Source: Kryptolebias marmoratus
Lineage: Eukaryota > Chordata > Actinopteri > Cyprinodontiformes > Rivulidae
NCBI RefSeq assembly: GCF_001649575.2
Contig: NC_051433.1
Location: 21,155,448-21,219,447 of the forward strand
Length of the DNA: 64,000 nucleotides
Reading direction: 5' to 3'
Shown piece by piece: positions 27,101-42,100 of the stretch. Within the stretch, counting starts at the first letter, position 1; every line of letters begins with the position of its first letter. The notes under the pieces were generated by a model that was not told where the DNA came from, searched no databases, and saw only the letters and a program-made list of their open reading frames with translations. A program made the translations under genes and the position numbers.

Positions 27101-30100
27101 ATTTAAGCATGACTGACTTGACTTTTTCGTGACTCAACAAAAGAAATGTTGTGTTTTCACATAAGAAAAACATTAAATAAACTGAACCTAAAAGGCAACG
27201 GGACACCATTTCACCAAAATGATTGCGGTAAAAATTACAGATGCCCTGGGACAGTTAAAATACTACAGGGCAACCTAGTGTGAAAAATGGCCTTTAATGA
27301 GGTGGCTAAACCTTGGCACAAAAGGTGGTTTCACTCTTCACGACTTCAACTGTCTCTGAACAAATTAGTCACATGGGCCTTGTGCTGGAAAATAAATGCA
27401 TATTTCTCCCTCCGCTCATGTCCAGCTTTCTTTGCACATTAAGAAAATGCCATGATGACATGATATAACACCACCTTCTCCACGGCCTTTCCGAAAAGGA
27501 CACTGACAGAGGACGCCGATTTCACTCTCATGCCTTCAGGTGATCACATTTTAGCCCTTATCTGACTTGCTAATGCTGATATAAATCCAAACAACTAAAG
27601 CGTGTCAATGTGGTCATGGTTACATTTTAATCTTAGACCAAGATCAATGTAAAAAATTGTTATATTTTAGAAAAACTAACAATTTACTGAAAAGAAAACA
27701 GTAAAGATACACTTCATTGCATTGTACCAGTACATTCTTAATGTAACACACAGGTTGGGTTTGGACTGACTTGCTCTGTCTGGACCTTGAGATTCTTTGG
27801 AATAGACTAAATGTTGTGGCTAGACAAAGAATTAAGTACATTTTTTTTGTATCTTTTGGAACTTCCTTTCTAGCAGCCAGCTAAAAAAATAAAAAAAAAA
27901 CACCTTTCCTATTTCTTTAGTTGCAGTCCTAAAAATGGCAAAGATAACACAGTTTGATTGGCATAAAATAGTATTTCTGCAACAAGGTGTTCCCCAAAAA
28001 CCTATAAGCCAAAATCTTTGTGCATAGTAAGCTGGATCAACTGAAAGAGGACGATAGTGCTAAAACACAAAGAGATCTTTGTTGTTTCAACACAAGGTAA
28101 TGAGCACAAGGCTAAACAGGATACTATTATAAGGCTATTACTTTAACACTGCTGCTGATATTACACATAGCACATATTTTATTGAAAACATAAAACAACT
28201 GCAATTCAGCAATATTAGAAAATCTGTAAGAAATCCAAACCATGTCATCGTGTTCCTTTTATGAAAGAAAGTAACACAAACAATGACTTCTCTACGCATT
28301 CCTATGCAGGCCTCGAATCTTGAGTTAAATTCAGGAGTGCTGTCAAAAGCGGAAATTCAAAAATATAATATGATCAAGTCGATCAATAAAATTATTAATA
28401 AAATAATGGAAAATACATATTTAAACTGTATTCATGAAAAATAGGTACTCTTAAATGGTTGGAGGTTGCAGGCTATAAAACCACGGTCAAAGATGGAAAA
28501 ACAAAGCACATAAATGTCAAAGCCTTAAAACATAATGAGATGCGCCGTTGCTCAAACAATGTTGAACCTGAAGGTTGCTAATCTCAGTCCTTACAAGGTC
28601 GTCTTCTTCCAATTACAACAAAGTACCAACAATTCGGACGAGTTTAACGAAGAACAAGAAAAAAGATGAACCCTGTAACCATAGTAACTCTGCTGCCAGA
28701 TGAGACCGGAGGGTCAAATAAAACACAAGATCACCACAGTCTGAATAAACATAGGTTTTTTTTTAATATGATATAACATTAAAACAAAAATCCTTATTTA
28801 GTCTGACAAATCACTAGACAGGGAGATAATCTACAGATAATAGGATGTGCACATTATGGTTTAGTCAAAAGTACAACAAAAAATATTCCAAACTGCTCAG
28901 CCCCTAAAATCCTGTATTCAGATAAAGTTTTTGGCTTTCAAAACTAAAATAGGAATTATTATTTTTAGTTTATTAAGTAGTTCAAATCTTTTGAAGTGGG
29001 GTTCTGTGGAACAGGTATGAGCAATTAATATCTTACCTGTTGTAAATAGCTCTTTGAACAATCTCAGTTTGGAGAAAGAAATTGTAATTCTGACCAGACA
29101 GTCAAACAAAAGGGCTGTCTGCGCAGGGACCAGACCAAAGTGGATCGCTGTCATTTCAATACAACTCCAATATTAAAATTTGCACTGCTGTTAATGTGGA
29201 AGCATTTACAGAATATCAAAAAACAATCAAAAATGATTATCCATATTCACATGTACTTCCTATCATTTAGAATATTGTAATGTACTTTTTACTTGTCTTT
29301 ACATCAGATAGTTACTTACATACCAGTCTAATAATATTTACACTGAAGATTTTCCCTCCGCAGTCTGTTACCAGTAATGTTGCACAGGAAACACTTATTG
29401 CAAAATGTAATCACCAAATCATCAATTTACACTAAAGTTTTCAAACAACATTTTTTACTAAAACCTACTGAATTCTCACATTTTCAATGACAGTTAGGTG
29501 TTAAATCAAGGTTTGTTCTATCACAAGCTTAACTTTGAATTTATCTGTGAATTAGAACTGTGTTTATTCTGTTGTTTTTATTTTACAAAATGTTTAAATG
29601 CTTTTGGAAGCAGTGATGTAACACAGTACGAAAAACTAAGCTAAGACCACTATAAGGCCTCATTAATAAAAGAATGCATGAATGAAAATGAAGCCATCCT
29701 TCCATCCATCAATTCATTTTATTTACCCACTTCTCCTTTCCAGGTCGCGGGGACTTGGTGAGGTCATTGTGTGAGAGGCAGGGTACACCCTGGACAGGTG
29801 TAAAAAAACTACAATACGAATAAAGTAAAGAAAGTAAAATAAAATTAAACAAACAAAAAAGAATCCAAAGTACTTAGATTGAGAAACTATAATGCTATAA
29901 GTAATTATATACAAAATACTTTTTAAATCACTCCAACTAGACAATGAAGTCTATTTAATTTTTGTTGCACTGAGATTTTAAATGTAAAATAAAATTTAAA
30001 AAAATAATACAATTTGTCTGTTTATTGTTTAAAAGTAGAGTTTTCTTTAAACTACATCCTGTTTTTATTTTTATATTTTGGGAGCTTTTATTTTTCTTCA

Positions 30101-33100
30101 TTTGTTTTTCAAATAATTTACCACCAAATCACATTTTCTATGAAAGGGCAATATTAAAAGTTGAATAAGACTATTCAGTCTTGCAGGATTCACCCAGTGT
30201 GGTGCCACAAAAATCTTTTTTCCATGAGCCATTAGCTGGTTGTGCATCATCCATCTGCCACACTGTAAACTCTCCTCTTAGACTTGTCAATCAAGTGTAA
30301 AGGGAATCAATGATCCATTACGGTCACGATTTTTTTAATGTTTTGATAGCAAACGTATTTGTCTTTGGCGGTAATAGAACAAATGAATCTGTGTCCACTT
30401 GAGCAGTGCTGGCCCATTTAGAGTGCATGAGGAAAGTGAAAGGTGTTTCTATATAGCATGGCTGCAATTTACCTGTCAACTTAACCACTTCATGGTTAAG
30501 TGAGTGTAGTAGAAAGGAGAATGCTAGTTGGCACACACGTGTGTTTGTGTGCCCATACAGGCAAGCAATGAATGCCATTCATCTGTGTCTTTGCTTCCAC
30601 GCTTGACTAGTTCACTCTAGTGTGTGCACAAGGAACCAGGGGCTCACAGCAGGATGTCAGCACCCCACAGAAATCTGTCTAAGCTGCTCCCAGCCAGCTT
30701 AGATAAACTAACCATGCACATCTCATGCATAGGGCAATACTGTGTCCTCTACAGTGCTAAAGTCGTTAAAGAGAGCTTTAGCCAGGGCTGGCTCCACACC
30801 CCGTCTGCCACTCACGCCCTGGGAGTCAGAACCTGGCATTCTCACTCTGTTTATTAGGACAACAGATCTTAACTAGAAAGGTTATTTATCTCCCCCTTTC
30901 TTTCACCCTCTATCACATTTATGTATGACCTAACACGGCCCGAGAGAAAGCCATTCACAGACACAGTGTGAATCTGAAGTAGTGGAGCATCCATAGATGC
31001 TCACTTGCATGCTTTATTAGTGAGCCAGCAGTCGGCACGGGACACAAAAGTGCGAGGCACTCACACAAGGACGCCAAACAAAGCTCAGTGCACTAATGGA
31101 GATAAGAGGACAAAGCAGCTCGGAAATACGGTGTAGAAACAGATGACTTAATTTCCCAAGATAACCGCAAATTACTGCAAACATTTATGTTGGCGCACTA
31201 TTTCAGTTTGGCTGGGAATTTACAAAAAATTCACATCATCAACAGTAACAGCCAGAGGAGCGTTAACTGGAATGTGATGATGTAAATTAGGACCTGATGC
31301 TGCGCTATTGAACAAATCTTGGCTATTACTGGAGAACAAGGGAACAACAAAAGAGAATTCAAGTTCTCTGCACCTGAGCGGGGAAAATTGTAATTAGAGA
31401 AATCAGTAAAAATATTTTAGTGCTACGGTGATTGAATCACGTTTTGTGAGGTCGACAGATGCAGTGACAAATCACATCAAGCACCAAGCATGCACATTTT
31501 AGTGGGGCCTCTTTTACATACTTTATAAATACATACAGAGAAGGAATAAATAATCTGTTAGAAAGTTAAAAAAAAAAAAAAAAAAACGCACCACAAATTT
31601 TGACACTCAAGTAGTTCACTCCTTATATTTGGCCTGGGTCTGTTGGCTGGTAATTCCTCTGTCTTGAGTCTTCCGTTTCTATATTTCTTTTCTTACAGCA
31701 ATATAGGTACTGACAGGAAAATGTATATTCTCTTTTTCCTATTCATTTTATCTTTTTCTGCATCATAACTGGAGCCACTGAAAGCTGCACCCCGAGCCCC
31801 GTGAGCCATGAGATGTCGATAAGAGTGGAACCTTGCTGGCTGAAAACCAACCTGGATGCACTATCAAAAAGCCATTGCTGTGTTTGGAGAGGACACTGAA
31901 TAAAATATAAATCTTAGCGCGGAAATATATGCTGTGGGTGTTTGATAGTTGTGTGGAAGTAACGTAGTCTAGGAAAGGAAGAAACCTGAGAAAACGCTTA
32001 TCTTTGAGTTCATGCAAATAGATGTTAAACTGTCTTTGTTCATCCAAGTACAATGCATCCTTAAAGATGTGTCGAACAAGTAGTTTCCATCCAGTTCTGG
32101 GACAGCTCTGAACAAGCATGAGACACCAATTATCTAAGCTGCACACAAGATTAAACACTTAATACTAAAAACAAAATTTAAAAAAACTTGCAAAGTATGA
32201 GAAACTCAATGCGAGAGGTTGTGAAAGGAATTAACGCGGATGAATGCTGTGATGAAAAACAGAGCAGGCACAACCACTAAGGTCAAAAAACACTGGCTCA
32301 TGCACATACGTAAACAGCATTAAGATGCGATTAAACTTGATAAAACTTCAGCCCTTATTAACCACAGCTATTTGCACGTCCTGCTGCAGAGACAAAGAAC
32401 TGTGCACCACAAATAGATCTGTTAGAATTTTAATGCAAAAAGCAATTAGATTGGCAATAAACTAACTTATTAGTAGTACACAAATAATAAAGAGCCATCT
32501 AATATCTCAGTAAATGTGAGTAAAATTAAACTGAAGAAGACAGTTCACTAAAATGCAGGTTAAAAAAAAGACAGTGTGAGAATGCATTAGACATAAAGAC
32601 TAATGTGGTTCATTATGTAATATCAAACAAAAACAAAAGCAGTGTTGGTAGTCTAAAACCAGAACCCTGTCCTCTTATTACTGTTTGTTTTGACATTCAG
32701 CAAATCTGAAATGAACTTAGCGAAAACCCAGCTGTGGGTGGAACCTCAATTTCCCTGACGCGTCGACCTAAATCTGTCTGCAGCATTTACTTTGCATCAA
32801 GTGTTGAAATGTATAAAGTAATAAAGAATTTGTTTGTTTGGTTGATTCTTTAGTAAGGCTTCCTTCACACTGGATGACGACCCTGCTACAACATAAAAAC
32901 AGTAACAAAAAAAACAACAACATGGATGCTCTTTGCAGGTTCCGGCAAATGTTTTCAGGCATGTATTAAAAACAGTTTGGAGGATTGTAATGCCGGCAGC
33001 AATATTGGGGTTCTATATGGAGGTTCAGGAAGGACAGGGAACCTTGATGGGATAGTATCTATGACATGGGCTTGCATGCACTAGAGTAGCCTGGTCATCA

Positions 33101-36100
33101 AGAATTTGTGGAAGAGCTGACCATATTAGTCTCCTGCCTAAGCTACACCCCCATCACATCTAAACCAAACTGGCAGCTCTCACTACACATCTGCGATGAC
33201 CAATCCAGACTCTCCATGCACCACTAAATACTGTGTCATGCTCAGCTGTCTTTTATTCATCATTTGGATGCAAAGCAATAATGACATCTTGATCAGGCCT
33301 TCCGGACACTGAAGGAAGAAAGAAAACCCCTTCACCTGTATTGTCTCATGCTTTCCTCCCCTACAGCAAGACCGAAACTGACGTTGAAGGCCCAGAAACT
33401 ACAGATAGGAAAATTCAGCAGATTGTGACAAGGACCTGGAAACAACCGAGTGCATATGTAATATCTATGGCAAAAGCATTGGGCTAGCTTGGTCTGATCT
33501 TGGAGCATGTAGCTGCATCTTGATGTGGTCCACAAGAGTCGTACCAGAGCAGGGCCGGGGTGTGGGAATATGCAGCAGTATCATTGTGGGAATAACCTTT
33601 GCGTTGAGGGCACAGAAGAACGTCTCAGGAATACAAAAAAATATGAGGAAACAACTTGCTTGAGGAGTTCTAAAAGTGTAGGAGCATGAGTGCCTTCCCA
33701 CTAAAAGTTCTTTAAAATTTGCTGTGATTCAGCCAAGTTAAAAAAGTTATGCAGGTCATGAAGAGCAAAGCAGGGGTCATCATTCAGTGTCAAAGGTCAT
33801 GAAGAGCAAAGCAGGGGTCATCATTCTGTGTCAAATGGGACCCAAGATATTTTCTTCTCTAAATCACAACTGTGGAAGTAAATAAGTGAGTTATTTCTTA
33901 TAATCTGAAGATCGGTAATGGTCAGAGGCACTCCTGTGGACATCTGTGACCCAGGTTTTCCTGTGTATGTGTGTGTGTGTGTGTGTGTGATATCTACTCA
34001 CTGAGTCTTTTTGCAGCCTCCAGGGCTTTAGAAGCTGTATCAGCGACGAAGAAGCGCTGGACGGCCACTCCACAGTCTTGCATCAGCTTCTTGCTCTGGT
34101 ACTCTTGTAGATTCAGCCATCTCCTGGGATTCAGCCAGGTGCACTGGAACAAGGAGGTAAAGATTATGACTTGTAAGTGAAAGACAGTTAACATTGCATG
34201 ATGAAATATCTTTTACATCGTGACTAACACTAACAGTTTTTTCCTCTTCAGTTTAACTTCTCGCTGAGCCTGTCTGTTGACATATTTCACATTATACAAC
34301 ACCAAAACATGTCTTGCACCTGCCTTGGAGCTGCATTACAGCTAAAGAGCTGTTTGCTCCATCAGCAGACACTGGGCCCTGTCAGCTCCAGCTGTTGTTG
34401 CTATTAAAAAGAAATTGGCTTTTTAATGGGAAGGAGAGACAAAGGCTGCAGTAGAGATAGAATCACTTTGCAACAGCACACAATACAAAATGCACAGGTG
34501 TGTGAGCACAAGCAAGCAAATTGCCATGTGTGCAAGCATGCAAATGTTGTCAAAGGAAAGAAGACCAGGGAGCCATTAAGAAAAAAACAGCCATTAAATT
34601 AAAAAGAAAACAAGGATTTTGACGCAAATTGGGGTTTGACATGTAAATGACGCTTCAGTGTTTGCATTTCCTGCCTCAGTAAAGAATAAGCTAAAATAAA
34701 AAGAGGATTACACAAACACTGCAGTTCAAAATGTTATGCTAAGTCAAGCTAAACGGATCTAAGATGGTGTCTACTTTTACAGTTGTTAGGGCTTCACAAG
34801 ACTGGGTTTCAAGGAGATCTGCATGAAAATGGTCGCACACACACAATCCATTGAATAATAGGAACGAAACAAAATCAAAAATGTAGTCGTGACAATGTAG
34901 CAAAACAGAATCTGCATTCTTGTAAAAAGAAAATCTAAAACTGTACTGTAAATATTCAAAGCTTGGTCTTCATTAAGGCCTTTACAGCACATAAGTTTAT
35001 CTTTAAGTGTTCAAAAAAGAGAAAAAGATGACACTAAGACACTAAGTAAATTTTGCAAACTGACCTGTCTTTACAGGCAAGAAAGCAAGTGTCAATATAA
35101 GAAAGATTTAAACTGTAATCCTCCCAAAAGTATCATTTGGAAGGGCCTGCTAAAAAGGCAGTTATTCTATAGCCATTTTTATGTCTGTTTGTGTGCATTT
35201 CTTTATGCATAGAAAATATATTTTTTGTCAAGTATTAACATGTTTGAAAATTTAAAGTTATCTTATCATGGATTAATAAGGCTAAATCATTCAGACACAT
35301 CCAAGTTACAGGGGAAATGATTGAATAAAAAAATGAACGATTTTGCTCTGAAAAAAAAAAAAAACACCTCAGCCCTGAACTATTGTGCTATAAATAAACA
35401 AGGACAAATTCCACAGAAAAGAACAAACAGCTGATAAATAAAACTAATTTGCAAAGACTCTTAATATATTAGGAACAAGAAAAGGTGTCACAATGATCAA
35501 ATATTTTGTGCATACGTGTGTGCTTGAGGCGTAACTAATTTTGAGTCAAATTTTAATTGAATGATCCATAAAGAACATGACGAGGCCACCATGCGCATTT
35601 TAAGCTGTCAGCGACCTCTTTAACAAAATATTTCTGCAATATGATTACAAAGACAATTCCTTCTTTAGTATGACATTGTTCATACATAAATCCTCAGTGA
35701 TCAAGTCCTGCGACAATGAATTTTCGTGAATGAAGCCAGCATCGCAGAACCAATGATGCGTAAAGAATAACTAGCACTGCTGTGGAGCGCTACATCTAAA
35801 ATGTGTGTTGGACATGTATACACCATCTGTCCTCACTACATGATACCATCAAGTCGAGAGGCCAGGTTATCCTTTCATTTATTGACTGTTACAGCTCTGT
35901 TACTAACTCGTTTGGTGGCTCAGAGGCGTAACGGCGACAGGTTGATTCCAACCCCCAATGTCACCTTGGCCCTATCGTAAAACACACCGATATGGCAAGA
36001 AGGGGTCTCGGGTCTGCTTTGAAAGTGTTTTGTGAAAGGGGCTAGTGTCTCCATCATTAACAAGAGGGTAGAACAATAAGTAATTAAATACAATGAGGTT

Positions 36101-39100
36101 AACAGGATCTCATTTTCAACCCAAAGTGAGCAAAATAATCGAGTCTCAAATGAAAACAAATCCATATCGAATTAAATCAACCTACAAGAACACACTACAC
36201 ACACAAATAGCAAAAAAATAAAGCCTAGCTAATCTTAAGCAGGGTTGCTTATATATTTTAACCAACTTTGTGTTTTCTCAAGCGACGATAAAAACTTTTA
36301 ACCTCACTCACTGTCTTAACATACTTCAACAATAAGCAAGTCACCAAATGTGACCCTAGACCAGTTTTGGGAAGAAAGGCAGCAACCAAGAAGCAACACT
36401 GGTCAAAAGGTGTGAAAATTACGCTCTTGAACAGAACTGGATCTCACACCTTCAGAGCGATGTGTACTAGGACAGTTATGTGCCAAATGACCGACTCCTG
36501 ACCCGACAGTTTTTCAAACAGGACGGAAAACCCTGAAAATATGATTCACAATCAACAGAGGGGTTGGGAACTATTCGTCTTTTACCAATATTGTTGCTTA
36601 AAATGTGGTATCTTCATGAAAGAGTACTTTGCCATTTTATTTTCTCTGCAACAACAACCTTATTTTAAGCTGTGAGCTTGTACCCGTATTCCAGGTTTCA
36701 ACATTGCATCTTTTGGAGGTCATTAAAAATTGCTGCAGTAAAAAAAACAAAAAAAAACAAACAAACAAGAAGCAAATGGTTTCCCAAATAAAGGAATATG
36801 TAAAAAAGAAATATAATACAGCTTCTGCACTCCTGAGATGGGTTGGCGATTCCTCCAACAAAGTTGAAATGAGTTCAGGACACCCACGGTGGATCTGTGA
36901 CTATTTGACAATAAATATATCTCATAATTTGTTGAGCATGTTCAAAACTCAAATAACAAGACAATGAGTCACTGCAACTGAACCGCAGGGGGTTCAAAAG
37001 TTTTTGCTGGCTACTTTTTGTAGATTGACCAAAAATACTTTTGTAAATGCTCATCTAGAAAAGTCCCTGTGTTATCCTCAATCTGCATAATGCTGCAAAA
37101 TGTAATTTTATTCACAATAAAAAGGTGATTTTCTTCCTCCTTGTTTTTGATCATTTTTGTTGACCCATGGCCACAGCCATATTTAAGCAGGCAAGCGCTA
37201 TTGTTGTGACACCACCACTGATTGGAACCACAAAGTTCTCATTTATCCGTCGAGGCATCTGACTGGTCAATGTTGGGGGCATGACACTGCGTTGTTTTCC
37301 AGGCAGTGGATGACAGATACCACAGTTGAGTTTTGTTGCATTATGTGTTAAATAAATATTCATTTTCTGAATGTTTTGTTCTATGGTTTATGTAGTAGAT
37401 CTTTGCACATCTGGTATACCTCTCCTCTCAGTTGAGTGGATTCTACCAGACCAAAAGAATGTCAAGACAATCTATTTCAAACCTTCAGTCAATGTGTTTT
37501 TATATAAATCTATTTTACAAGATTACTTACTTCAGGTTTACTGTCTTAGGAGATAGTTCCTTGTCTTGGCTAAATGAATTCTCCATCTGATTTTACTGAA
37601 AACTCTCCCAGTCCCTCCAAACAGCCAAAAATTCTCACAGATTATCCCCAAAAACTGCTGATTTTGGACACTTCAAACATCCTCCCTGCCTTGTTCCAAA
37701 TGCCAGGAAAATGCATTTCTGATGTTTTAAATTTTAAATTTTTCTGGGAAAAACCCCTTACCCTCTTTGGTCAATCGCCTCATAACGTTGGTTCTCAGTA
37801 CTGGAATTTGCCTAGTGGATGGTCAGCCCCCAACATTTCCTAAATAGCCTCCTACTCTTGAAACTTTTGAACTCCCTGTAAGCGAAGAAATTGGGAGCTC
37901 TTTCCAAACATTTTGGAGGCTCCCTCTCACATTCCATTTGCCTACTAGTCGCCAAAAATTGCAGCACTGTCAGAGACTACTTTAAGGTTGAGAAAGTGTT
38001 CATAAGGCAATTCAAATGCTCATTTCCTATATCTACAATATGGCCCACTTCTGGTTTGACAATAAAACATACCAACACAGTCCAATATTTATTTTATTAC
38101 TCTGTAAGGACCAGCAGGCAGTATGTCTACTTCTTATTTTAAGCAAAAGCAGCTCTGCCAAGGAAACAAACCAAAGAACTGCAAAATAAATCAGGTGGAT
38201 CTGTTTGCTAGCTGCAGGCTGAGAACTGATATCAAAAACACTTCAAGTCAGTGCAGCTTGCTAAAAACAAAAAAGTATGTTTTTATTTCTTGGAGGTTTC
38301 CTAATAGAAAAACGTGTCCATTTTTGATGTAAAAATGAAAAGTGTTATTTTGTGTAGTGTTTTCTTTGACTTAAAATTTTTTTTGGGCTAGCTTTTTAAA
38401 TTAAACTTTACTTGACTATGCATCAAGAACAGCTTCTCTGCAAATTTATCACAGTAGCTATAATTAATGATCTTAGCGCCCAAATAACAAAGTTGGATTA
38501 GGTCCTTATTCTGTATCATCATATCTGAATGTTTTTACCCATACAACCAAAAACCAGCAATCCACAATTTATATCTAAAACTACTCCGTCAGTACCACAC
38601 TGGATTAGCATGATTTCTCCATTTCAACACTCATGAGAGCGTGTCTGGAGACTTCATTAAAGCCACAATGGGTTGTTCTCTAGAAGAACAGAGCCTGCTG
38701 ATATATACAGTCCTTGTCTTTTGCATAACTGAATACATGAGGGGAATCTGCAGGTCAACTCTGAAGTTGTGATAATATACTATTTATATGTTTCAATTAT
38801 TACATGCTATGCTATATAGCTATGTGAACCATTGCTTTTTAAATCCCCCAATGAACTCTATTACAGCAAATATTGATGACACAACTCTTCTGCAGTGGTG
38901 AGGCGAGGTTCAAAGAGAGCAGAAACTGAACTGGAGAACTTCATAAAAATGCAGAAATACACACACGAACCACAAAACCACAAAATAAATGTAGACACAA
39001 AACAAGAAAGGCAACATTTAGGAAAACAATAACCTAATTCTGGGAAAATGTGTCCGCCTACATTAGCCACGGACCAAAAACAAATGCTGGTTTGTATAAA

Positions 39101-42100
39101 TTATAGTCATTCTTTTTCTGTCACTTCTTTTTATAGACCACTTGAGCGGAACATATTCCCACATCCTTAACAAGCCTAAGAGGAAAACGGGTTCTTCCAG
39201 TGTTGCAGACTCACTGGACTGCAGTCAGGTACCTGCAGGGTCCACTCTCAAACAACATTTACTTCCACCTTCCAAATGTTTGCCTCAGGAGCATCAGCTC
39301 TCCTGCCTGGATGATGCATACATTTATTCATTATTCCTTTGGTCAACAGCAAAAAGTAGAAACATGGACAGCAACAAAAGGATTATAAATTTGACACTTG
39401 ACCTTCGATTTGCAATGGAAAAATACAGATGTAATTTAAACTATAGAGTTTTCAAGAGTTAAACTAACATTTACGCATCAGAGGTTAAGAATCACAGTTG
39501 TTTTTATCGTTGTACTATTTTCACAATTTCAAAAGTAAGTTACTCTGCTGTTTGAAGTATGAAAAAAATGCTAAAATGATAGACATGTTTTGAAGTTCTT
39601 ACCCCTATCCATTCCAAAAATGACTCAAAACAATGAATTGAGAAATTCTGATTAGGTGTATTTTTTTGCTATGAAATCTTGGGGCATTTCTACTGAGGTT
39701 AGATTAACAGTGTTTACATCTGCTCATCTGAGGAACAAAGCTGTTTTTTTTTTTTATCATTGAACTAAAGAGCCCAAATGGGAAAACTCACTGTAAATAT
39801 GAATTTTTAAATTGTAAAACTGTAGACTTATTTATTTAAGATAATTTTTTATACTCTACTTAAGAAATGTGTGCTCTCCATTGGGAGATGCGCCAAAATT
39901 AGACAACTGATAGAGAAAAGTTCAAGAGGAAGGATTGTTCATTTGACCCTTTTCAACAGGAGCTGTGATTTACAGATAATTCATTCATGAAAATCAAGAA
40001 AATACATGCTGCAGAGGAAGATGTTAGTATTAATGTTCACTTATTCATCATTTCTACTCTTCACAAAAATTATTCCGCAGCACATAACTCCAGAAACTGC
40101 AGTTGTAAGAATACGTATGTAGTTCACCAACACCTGCAGTGCAAGCTTTACAGCCCGGGCTTTTCACAGCAATGACCCATTAAATCTTCATTATTCTTTC
40201 TTTTCAATTTCCCTGTACTGAATGACACAGGTAAAATGACAAAAACTATGTCATTGTCATAATATTTATGGATCGTCATATAGATTTGGCATGAAGAAAA
40301 ATTACACATACAAGCTTATCAAGAAGAAAATAAAAAATTCTGTCTTTTTCTTAAATCTTGGTTTGCCTATGAAACCGCAGATAAAAAAATGTCCATCAAA
40401 CTTGTCATCAACCGATGTGATGTAATGGGTTGTCTGAAGGTATATCTTTCTTGATTTTGTTTAGTCACTTGTTGAAAATAATAATAATAAATTTAAATTC
40501 TTAAAGATCAACAGAACATAAAATTGCAAAACACTATCTATAAATAGTTGTTTTGTTTTTAGTCCTTTATCACAGAAATGCCAGAAAACAGTTGAGAACT
40601 CAGACTATTATACATTCAAATCCTCCTTGTTACAGAAATACTGTTGCGTCCGGGCTCAAATACTTCCAATGTAATTTCTATTAAAATTAGAACAGCCCTC
40701 TAAATTTGCTATTTGTCTTCTCAGACCATCTAAAACTCAAGCCAGCATCAACTTCATGGCTCCTTTGTTACCAAAAAGAAAGTGATGAGTGAGGGGGGAA
40801 AAGTGAGGCAGACTTCCCAAAAATAACTCCTGCTTATTGGAGAACTCAGGTGGGCTTGAGGTGACACCCCAGGCACCGACAGTTACCTGGGGCAAGACAC
40901 CAGAGACCGGAAAGCAACCTAGGGCAAATATGTACCAGACCCAAAGACAGTCTGAATAAAAGAGAGGGTGTTATGAGTTCTATAAAAATGTGCCTTCAAA
41001 TGTAGCCAGTAAAGGACACATACAGTAAAGTTCTTCAAAAGTGCATGTATTCATCATTAATGATAAAGTTCATTTAGACTTTCCTAAACATACCTATGTA
41101 GCACTTTACAAAAAGATGCACATTAAAGTAAAACTGAACAATATAATCCAGAGAAGGCATACAGCCTCACTGACAGCTGTGGTTTATGAACAATCAGTGA
41201 CAATGTTTTCAGCAATATGTTGCCAAATTTAAATATGATGTGGGTAAAAAAATAGCTATTTAATATAGATAGTATTTTTTTATTTATTTTTTTTGTATGG
41301 GGGATATTACTGTTGTTTGTCTATTGTTGGTTTGAGATGAATAGGAAGCTTTTGTTGCACTTAGTGAAAAATAATATGCTGTTAGCTCAAGTGAAATTAC
41401 CTTCACTTCTCTTCACATTCCTTCATTCTAGTAAAATGCACTCAGGGAAAATTACAGAACAGTTTGCCCTTAAAGAATAATAATAATCATGAATTCATGA
41501 TCAGCCTTGATTTTTTTAAAGTTTGACATCCACCTAGTCTTTGCTGTGCTGACAATAAGATCAGAGCTCAAAATTTCTGGTTTACATACCTTAAGCACCA
41601 AGGTGCCCATTGACTAACAGGAATGACTGGAGCGCCTGTGAACATCTGTCTTTCTTGACTTTTTGGTGTGTAATGCACCATTGGCTCAGTTGGAAACCAT
41701 TAAATCTCTTATGTGGACATATTTAACAAACTGAATCAGCTAAAAAGACATGCTGAATTGGTTTAGAAACTGTTAGGGAAAAGATTAATCTAGTTTGCTG
41801 TATAGGTTAGAGAATCGAGTCTACAAGTATGTTATTTGGAAATTTGCTTGTTATTTTCCAACACATAAGAGCATAAATGTTTAATAAAATCATATATGAA
41901 CTAAATCAATATCTATTAAACTGGAACAAGGTTTAAAATGAAAATAAGCCTAACTAAGCTGAAACTCTGTTTAAAACTCAACTAACACAGACTTTCTTTA
42001 CACAAATGTTATTTTTATTTTTATCCTATTTAATCATTTACATCCTTCTGCTTTACTCTGCACTGCAATATAGCCATAGGCTGCAGGAATTGAAAGTTGG

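Larger units (their letters stand above)
14316..34001 (-). other. suclg2 intron 2 (19.7 kb)
   Basis: A very large intron with no supported coding exon. It holds a (TA)n microsatellite (15127-15169), hairpins at 21846-21878 and 24839-24867, a G12 run (24241-24252), a second copy of the 3146-3545 element (28976-29190), a dispersed-repeat tail (29698-29808), an A-run (31568-31586), a 41-bp tandem duplication (33754-33835) and a (TG)n tract against the exon 2 donor (33968-33989). The long purine-rich stretch at 16320-17080 gives misleading low-complexity frames on the minus strand. Confidence 0.9.

Noticed and set aside
31763..32158. 131-codon minus-strand open frame in intron 2
   Set aside because: No domain, no splice context and irregular composition; a frame of this length is expected by chance in 64 kb of intron.
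37151..37363. Minus-strand frame with a hydrophobic [16 protein letters not shown] segment
   Set aside because: Short, no matching exon boundaries and no recognised family; probably chance.
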